DNA from: Rhizobium laguerreae | GTDB taxonomy: Bacteria > Pseudomonadota > Alphaproteobacteria > Rhizobiales > Rhizobiaceae | DNA: 64,000 bases | Reading direction: 5' to 3' | Assembly: GCF_002008165.1 (NCBI RefSeq) | Contig: NZ_MRDM01000020.1 | Location: 204,036-268,035, forward strand | Shown: positions 59,077-64,000 of the stretch, in pieces | How the letters are laid out: each line of letters starts with the position of its first letter | Numbering within the stretch: the first letter of the stretch is position 1 | Made by a program: the position numbers and the translations under genes | The notes under the pieces: model-generated | What the model was told of the DNA's origin: nothing | Database searches by the model: none | Seen by the model: the letters and a program-made list of their open reading frames with translations, nothing else

Positions 59077-59736
59077 ATGATCCTCACCCTCGCAGGCGTC
59101 AGAAAATCCTATTCCACTGCCGAGGGCCGGATTGAAATCCTGAAGGGCATCGATCTGGAAGTCGCTGCGGGCGAAAGTGTTGCGCTCACCGGAGAGTCCG
59201 GCAGTGGCAAAAGCACATTGCTGCATCTGGCAGGCGGGCTCGACAGTGCAGACAGCGGCTCGGTCGTGATGGGTGGCAGCGATCTCGCGCTATTTGCAGA
59301 AACCGAACGAGCCCGATACCGGAGAACGAGGGTTGGCCTGGTTTTTCAACAGTTTAACCTCATCCCATCCCTGAGCGTCGCAGCCAACATTTCATTTCAC
59401 GCCAAGCTTGCAGACCGGTACGATCACGCTTGGGAAAGGCAGTTGATCGAGGAACTGGGGCTGGAAGAATACATCGCCCGATATCCCGAGCAGCTTTCCG
59501 GAGGGCAACAGCAGCGCGTTGCAATCGGGCGAACATTGGCTGCTCGACCTCCTCTCATCCTTGCGGACGAGCCAACTGGCAATCTGGATGAGCAAACAGG
59601 CGATGCCGTCCTCGATCTGATGCTCAATCTCGCCCGGACAGTTGGATCGGCTCTGCTTTTCGTCACTCACTCCACGAGGCTTGCAGCTCGTCTGGACCGA
59701 ACGGTGGTCCTTCGCGGTGGGAAGATTGCCGAATGA
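59077..59736 (+). CDS. ABC transporter ATP-binding protein (LolD/YbbA/MacB-type)
   Basis: This is 219 aa from ATG 59077, downstream of GGAGAG; in-frame codons further up lack similarity. It has Walker A GESGSGKSTLLHLAGGLD (about residue 38), VGLVFQQFNLIPSLSVAANI (Q-loop), signature LSGGQQQRVAIGRTLA, Walker B LILADEPTGNLDEQTG and LFVTHSTRLAARLDRTVVLRGGKI. The sequence and length are those of ATPases that work with FtsX-type permeases (lipoprotein release, macrolide export, YbbAP). It overlaps the permease gene by ATGA. Confidence 0.94.
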   Translation: MILTLAGVRKSYSTAEGRIEILKGIDLEVAAGESVALTGESGSGKSTLLHLAGGLDSADSGSVVMGGSDLALFAETERARYRRTRVGLVFQQFNLIPSLSVAANISFHAKLADRYDHAWERQLIEELGLEEYIARYPEQLSGGQQQRVAIGRTLAARPPLILADEPTGNLDEQTGDAVLDLMLNLARTVGSALLFVTHSTRLAARLDRTVVLRGGKIAE

Positions 59737-62135
59737 ACGTCGTTGCATTCGCAGCCCTGCTGTCACACTGGCGTCGGAGACCTCTCCAGCTTCTGACGCT
59801 GGTCATGGGGATTGCGCTTGCGACTGCGCTCTGGTCCGGTGTTCAGGCGATCAACGCCGAGGCGAGAGCGAGCTATGCCCGGGCGGCATCGGTTCTGGAG
59901 CAAGGCAACCTCCGGCAGATCGTCGCCAAGGGCGGTGACGGCATAGCGACTGAGGTCTATGGCAGCCTGCGTCGAGCGGGCCTGAATGTTTCGCCCGTGA
60001 TTGAGGGCAGCTACCGCTTCGGAAGCATAAGGATCCGTTTGGTCGGCATCGAGCCTCTGACGATGCCAAGGGACTCCCAGAACGCGACGATCGCCAGCGG
60101 TTCAGATCTTTCCACCTTCTTTTCAGCCAGCGGACAGTTGCTCGTGTCAAGCGCGACTGCCGAGCGGCTCCGTGGCGCCACGGACATGAACATCAAAGTC
60201 GATGGTAAGGTTCCCGACGGTGCTGCCTTCGTCGACATATCGGTCGCTGATCGATTGCTCGACAAGCACGGGAAGATTGATCGCATGGTGGTCGCAGCCG
60301 ATCAAAAGATTTCCGCCGAATCAATCGATCAGGCGGGATTGACGATCCGCGAACCGGCTGAACAGCCAGCCGTCACTCGCCTCACCGACAGCTTCCACCT
60401 CAACTTGACCGCCTTCGGGTTCCTTTCGTTCATCGTCGGGCTCTTCATCGTGTATTCGGCCACGGGCCTGAGCTTCGAGCAGCGTCGAGGCACTTTTCGT
60501 ACACTTCGATCGCTTGGTATCTCCCTTCGAGCATTGACTACGATGCTCCTGATCGAGCTTTCGATGCTGGCGCTGATATCCGGGTTGATCGGCGTCATAC
60601 TCGGCTACGTCATTGCGTGGCTTCTGATGCCGGGTGTCGCCGCGACCCTCAGGGGCCTCTACGGCGCGAATGTGTCAGGCTCGCTATCCATTCGGCCGGA
60701 ATGGTGGTTGGCTGGACTGGCAATTGCACTCGGAGGAACCGCTGTCTCGTCAGCTCAGAGCCTGTGGCGGGTTTGGAAGCTGCCGATTTTGGCTGCCGCC
60801 CAGCCGCGAGCGTGGGCGAGACAATCCGCAGGGTCCCTTGTCTATCAGGCGGGAACCGGCGGGTTTCTGCTGATGGTGGCAATTACCCTGGCGATTACTG
60901 CGTCCGGGCTGGTAGCGGGCTTTGCGGTTCTTGGCTGCCTGCTTCTGGGAACAGCTCTGATCCTGCCTGGACTTCTTGCGGTCATCCTGACCGCAGCGCA
61001 GCGAACGGCGCGGAGCGCCCTGATGGAATGGTTCTGGGCAGACACCCGCATACAGCTTCCCGGCCTGTCGCTGGCTTTGATGGCTCTGCTACTGGCATTG
61101 TCGGCGAACATCGGCGTCGGCACGATGGTATCCAGTTTCCGGCTGACGTTCATCGGCTGGCTGGATCAACGGCTGGCCGCCGAGCTTTACGTGACGGCCA
61201 AGGATGAGGAGGAAGCTGCACGGCTCCGAGCCTGGCTTCCGCAACGCTCGACGGCAGTCCTGCCCATCTGGAGTGTGGACGGTGGGGTGCTTGGCGAACA
61301 GATCCAGATCTTTGGTGTCGCGGACGACCCAACTTACCGAGAGCACTGGCCTTTGATTGCGTCCGACAATGACGTTTGGGTCAAGGTCGCCACCGGTCAG
61401 GGCGCCCTCATCAACGAACAGATGTGGCGTCGCGGCGAAGCCAAGCTCGGCCAGCCATTGGTCATGCCTGGAGGTTGGAGTGTAACCGTGGCCGGCGTGT
61501 ACTCTGACTATGGAAACCCGAACGGGCAAGTGATCGTCGGGATCAATACCCTAGTCGATCATTACCCCGATGTCCCGAAACTTCGCTACGGGGTCCGGGT
61601 AGCTCCCGAGCGAGCTCAGGTTCTCAAGCGCCAGTTGGTCGAGGAGTTTGGTCTGTCGGATACCGCGATCGTTGACCAGGCTTCGCTCAAGCGACAATCG
61701 AGAGCGATCTTCGACCAGACATTCAAGGTGACGGGCGCGTTAAACGTCCTCACTCTTGCTGTGGCAGGATTTGCCATGTTCTCAAGTCTTCTGACACTGT
61801 CCGGTATTCGGCTTCCTCAACTGGCGCCGGCGTGGGCCATGGGTGTGCGGCGACGGGATCTGGCGCTTTATGAGGTTGCCCGGACACTTGCGCTCTGGTT
61901 CACAACATTTGTGGCGGCCGTCCCGGTCGGTCTTGCCCTGGCGTGGGTACTACTTGAGATTGTGAACGTGGAGGCCTTCGGTTGGCGATTGCCAATGATG
62001 GTGTTTCCAATGGATTGGCTTTGGCTGGGAGCAATCGCCTTCATAGCGGCATCGCTGTCGGTGCTGGTGCCGGTTCGGCGTCTGGCCTCGATTAATCCTG
62101 CGGACCTGCTGAGGATTTTCGCCAATGAACGTTAG
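59733..62135 (+). CDS. ABC transporter permease, FtsX/YbbP type
   Basis: This 800-aa membrane protein starts with one span (LLTLVMGIALATALWSGVQA) and a periplasmic domain of about 200 residues. Two sets of FtsX-type helices follow, around residues 220-400 (FGFLSFIVGLFIVYSATGLSFEQRRG) and in the C-terminal 140 residues (LTLAVAGFAMFSSLLTLSGI, then a final LASINPADLLR). A second periplasmic domain lies between. The double-FtsX layout matches YbbP/AttF-type permeases, which are thought to move lipids or lipoproteins rather than import small solutes. It overlaps both the ATPase (ATGA) and the lipocalin-like gene (11 nt). Confidence 0.9.
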   Translation: MNVVAFAALLSHWRRRPLQLLTLVMGIALATALWSGVQAINAEARASYARAASVLEQGNLRQIVAKGGDGIATEVYGSLRRAGLNVSPVIEGSYRFGSIRIRLVGIEPLTMPRDSQNATIASGSDLSTFFSASGQLLVSSATAERLRGATDMNIKVDGKVPDGAAFVDISVADRLLDKHGKIDRMVVAADQKISAESIDQAGLTIREPAEQPAVTRLTDSFHLNLTAFGFLSFIVGLFIVYSATGLSFEQRRGTFRTLRSLGISLRALTTMLLIELSMLALISGLIGVILGYVIAWLLMPGVAATLRGLYGANVSGSLSIRPEWWLAGLAIALGGTAVSSAQSLWRVWKLPILAAAQPRAWARQSAGSLVYQAGTGGFLLMVAITLAITASGLVAGFAVLGCLLLGTALILPGLLAVILTAAQRTARSALMEWFWADTRIQLPGLSLALMALLLALSANIGVGTMVSSFRLTFIGWLDQRLAAELYVTAKDEEEAARLRAWLPQRSTAVLPIWSVDGGVLGEQIQIFGVADDPTYREHWPLIASDNDVWVKVATGQGALINEQMWRRGEAKLGQPLVMPGGWSVTVAGVYSDYGNPNGQVIVGINTLVDHYPDVPKLRYGVRVAPERAQVLKRQLVEEFGLSDTAIVDQASLKRQSRAIFDQTFKVTGALNVLTLAVAGFAMFSSLLTLSGIRLPQLAPAWAMGVRRRDLALYEVARTLALWFTTFVAAVPVGLALAWVLLEIVNVEAFGWRLPMMVFPMDWLWLGAIAFIAASLSVLVPVRRLASINPADLLRIFANER

Positions 62136-63195
62136 AAAGTTGGCGTCCCTCCTGATGGCGGCAGCTATGATCTGCATAAGCGGTCAGGCGTTCGCACAGG
62201 GCTTCGCCGGATTGGGATCGGATGCGCAAGGTTTCGCGATCCCGGAGCGTGGCAATGGTCTTTCTTTCCCCACCGACCACGGCGCTCATCCTGATTACCG
62301 CATTGAGTGGTGGTATGTGACCGCCAATCTCAACGGTGATGATGGCAAGCAATATGGTGCGCAGTGGACGCTGTTTCGCTCTGCCCTGGCTCCAGGAAAC
62401 AAGACAGGTTTCGCAGATCCGCAAGTCTGGATCGGGCATGCAGCGATCACCACCCAGGGCCATCACTATGTTGCGGAGCGCTTGGGCCGGGGAGGCGTCG
62501 GGCAGGCGGGCGTTCAGGCAACGCCTTTTCGCGCCTGGATAGACGACTGGCGGATGGAGGACACTGAGCAAAGCGGCTCGAACACCTTTGGCAACCTTTC
62601 AGCCATCGCCGGCGGGCCGGACTTCAGCTATACCTTAAACCTCAAGGCCAATGGGCCACTCGTTCTTCAGGGTGACAAAGGCTTTTCGGTAAAGTCGGCG
62701 AACGGACAGGCGAGCTACTACTACTCGCAGCCTTTCTATGAGGTGGCAGGGACGATCACGACGTCCGGATCGCCGGTTAAGGTCACCGGCAAAGCTTGGC
62801 TGGACCGGGAGTGGTCGTCGCAGCCGCTTGCGTCCAATCAGACGGGCTGGGACTGGTTCTCACTGCACCTGAATTCCGGCGAGAAACTGATGGCTTTCCG
62901 CCTTCGTGACGACAAGGACGGGTTCATCTCCGCGAACTGGATATCCGCGGACGGGCGAACGACACCTCTGTCGAAAGACGACATCCAACTGGAGCCAACT
63001 CGGAACTCAACCGTCGATGGCCGCCAAATGCCGGTAGAGTGGCGTATACGCGTGCCGGGTAAGTCGCTCGATATCACGACCGAACCGTTGAACGACCAGT
63101 CCTGGATGGCGACTTCGACGCCTTATTGGGAGGGACCGATCAACTTCAGGGGCTCTACGTCAGGCGTCGGATATCTCGAGATGACCGGCTACTAG
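62125..63195 (+). CDS. Periplasmic CrtC/AttH lipocalin-like protein
   Basis: This 356-aa protein has a Sec signal (RKLASLLMAAAMICISGQAFAQG). The mature domain has the AttH/CrtC pattern: GNGLSFPTDHGAHPDYRIEWW and YVTANL near residue 50, WIGHAAITT, then GKAWLDREWSSQPLASNQTGWDW near residue 225, and a second barrel with WRIRVPGKSLDI. Carotenoid 1,2-hydratase shares this fold, but neighbours of ABC/FtsX systems are usually called AttH-like and probably bind a lipid. Its start lies inside the permease gene, so it is translationally coupled and likely the periplasmic partner of the exporter. Confidence 0.88.
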   Translation: MNVRKLASLLMAAAMICISGQAFAQGFAGLGSDAQGFAIPERGNGLSFPTDHGAHPDYRIEWWYVTANLNGDDGKQYGAQWTLFRSALAPGNKTGFADPQVWIGHAAITTQGHHYVAERLGRGGVGQAGVQATPFRAWIDDWRMEDTEQSGSNTFGNLSAIAGGPDFSYTLNLKANGPLVLQGDKGFSVKSANGQASYYYSQPFYEVAGTITTSGSPVKVTGKAWLDREWSSQPLASNQTGWDWFSLHLNSGEKLMAFRLRDDKDGFISANWISADGRTTPLSKDDIQLEPTRNSTVDGRQMPVEWRIRVPGKSLDITTEPLNDQSWMATSTPYWEGPINFRGSTSGVGYLEMTGY

Positions 63196-63221
63196 CTGTT
63201 ACCTTTCACAGGGTAACAGCT
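63194..63221 (+). terminator. Hairpin at the end of the ABC/AttH-like operon
   Basis: AGCTGTTACC (63194-63203) and GGTAACAGCT (63212-63221) are a perfect 10-bp inverted repeat with an 8-nt loop, starting inside the TAG stop codon. There is no T run after it, so termination may be weak or Rho-assisted. From 63222 to 63514 I see nothing further. Confidence 0.55.
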
Positions 63222-63514
63222 CCTTCGTTGAAGGATGCAAGCTCGCCAGCCCTTCGGCAAATTCCTGCAGGATCGACCGGAGTCTGGCCTATTCAGTAAG
63301 CGTCCGGTGGTGTGTTGATCAGCGTTTCAGGGGTTGATCCGCCTGAATGGATCGGGCGACGAGGCGTTGACGAAGGTCCTGAAGCTCTTGTTCGCCGGCG
63401 TGTCGGCTCCCGCGGCCGACGAACGGGCAGCCGATGCCGGCTGGCCTTTGATGTAGCATGGCGGGTGGGCGGGACACGTAGTGGTCTTTGCTGAGGCCGA
63501 TGCGGCGTGTCGGT

Positions 63515-63808
63515 ATCGGCGATCTGTTGTACGACGGCGAGCTCGTGCGAAGAGCATGAGCATGTTTTCCTTGAGCGAGCGCCGAGAGGATTTCATCGCA
63601 GATCAGGAGCTTTGGATTAACCAGCAGCGCGCGGGCGATGGCTATACACTGGCGCTCGCCGTCCGAAAGCTGCTTGGGAAGCGGTCGAGATAGCCGGAGC
63701 GCAGCCCGACATTTTCCAGCGCGGTTTCAAGGGTCTTTCGTAGACTTCGGTACCAAAATGGTCGAGCGGACGTTCGAGGACCGCCCGGATGCGGCAGTGG
63801 GGGTTGAG
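63515..63808 (-). pseudogene. Degraded remnant of a peptide-class ABC transporter ATPase
   Basis: On the minus strand, pieces of one DppD/DppF-type ATPase appear in order but in different frames: LNPHCRIRAVLERPLDHFG (from 63808), then LETALENVGLRSGYLDRFP, then KQLSDGERQCIAIARALL and VNPKLLICDEILSAL (signature and Walker B), then ELAVVQQIAD (63544-63515). At least three frame changes separate them. The Walker A half and the C-terminal tail are missing. The signature reads SDGER for SGGQR, a sign of relaxed selection. It is unlike the intact peptide ATPase at 34004, so it is not a recent partial copy. Confidence 0.75.
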
Positions 63809-63937
63809 CTACGCAATCCGCGAAATTCATTTCCAAATGACCGTAAGTGACGTCGGCGCGATCGACATGAGCCTAACACTCCAGTGGAGTTCCATAATAT
63901 TCGTTACGCCGCAAATTTGTGTGGGGGCTATTTAGTA

Positions 63938-63971
63938 ATGCGACAGTTGGGCCAGTTAGAGATGCGACAGT
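63938..63971. repeat. Direct repeat ATGCGACAGT (two copies, 24-bp period) near window end
   Basis: ATGCGACAGT occurs at 63938-63947 and 63962-63971. Short internal repeats of this kind are found at the ends of IS21-type elements, and a transposon may begin here. The window stops before any transposase can be seen, so this is only a possibility. Confidence 0.35.
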
Positions 63972-64000
63972 CTCGCCTCTCGACGCACTGGTCAAAGCCA

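Noticed and set aside
1..64000. CRISPR arrays, tRNA or rRNA genes, replication origin, prophage
   Set aside because: No regular spaced repeats, no tRNA-like cloverleaf, no repABC-type genes and no phage structural genes were seen in either strand.

Overview
The window looks like a piece of a large rhizobial replicon (Rhizobium leguminosarum/etli type). The evidence is high GC, gene-dense operons joined by ATGA overlaps, many ABC uptake systems with dedicated regulators, an intergenic repeat at 9574-9677 that I recall as typical of Rhizobium, and no rRNA, tRNA or core housekeeping cluster. A plasmid or chromid is more likely than the core chromosome. All calls come from reading the sequence; no database was searched.

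Left third (1-16 kb): the end of a peptide-type ABC importer, then a LacI-controlled CUT2 sugar-type importer in an apparent operon with a phosphotriesterase-family hydrolase, a class I glutamine-amidotransferase-like protein, a BtpA/SgcQ-family protein and a TenA-like protein without the usual catalytic Cys. A PfkB kinase and an inositol-monophosphatase-like enzyme follow after an intergenic repeat. A minus-strand Fe3+/polyamine-type importer and MsrA close this part. It reads as catabolism of an unidentified glycoside or lactone.

16-26 kb: a LysR regulator, an SDR, an RraA-like protein, a cytosine-deaminase-type amidohydrolase, an amidase and a BMP-type (nucleoside-like) ABC importer. Two importer genes carry independent lesions: a frameshift near 20590 and an in-frame TGA at 25234.

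26-32 kb: three overlapping phospholipid genes (CDP-alcohol transferase-like, acyltransferase, CdsA), CbpM/CbpA, a universal stress protein, a 6PGDH-type dehydrogenase and a YghU-type glutathione transferase.

32-45 kb: a PipR/OryR-like locus. A LuxR solo with Met and Trp at the positions equivalent to TraR W57 and Y61 lies between two proline-iminopeptidase-like hydrolases and a complete oligopeptide importer. An acetamidase/formamidase and an unusual 991-aa fusion of a SerC-like aminotransferase to a D-2-hydroxyacid dehydrogenase follow.

45-59 kb: a PaoABC-type molybdenum aldehyde oxidoreductase, a decayed histidine kinase, an intact OmpR/EnvZ-type pair, a 44-aa membrane protein, an RND efflux pump, DoxX and an XdhC maturation factor. 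Promoters of four units here share three ACA elements at exactly 0, +10 and +42; the regulator's own promoter has a weaker partial copy. This points to one undescribed regulon joining aldehyde oxidation to efflux and is the strongest novel signal I see.

59-64 kb: an Att/YbbAP-like ABC system with a CrtC/AttH lipocalin-like protein, then a degraded peptide-ABC ATPase remnant and short direct repeats, so the right edge looks like a recombination-prone region.
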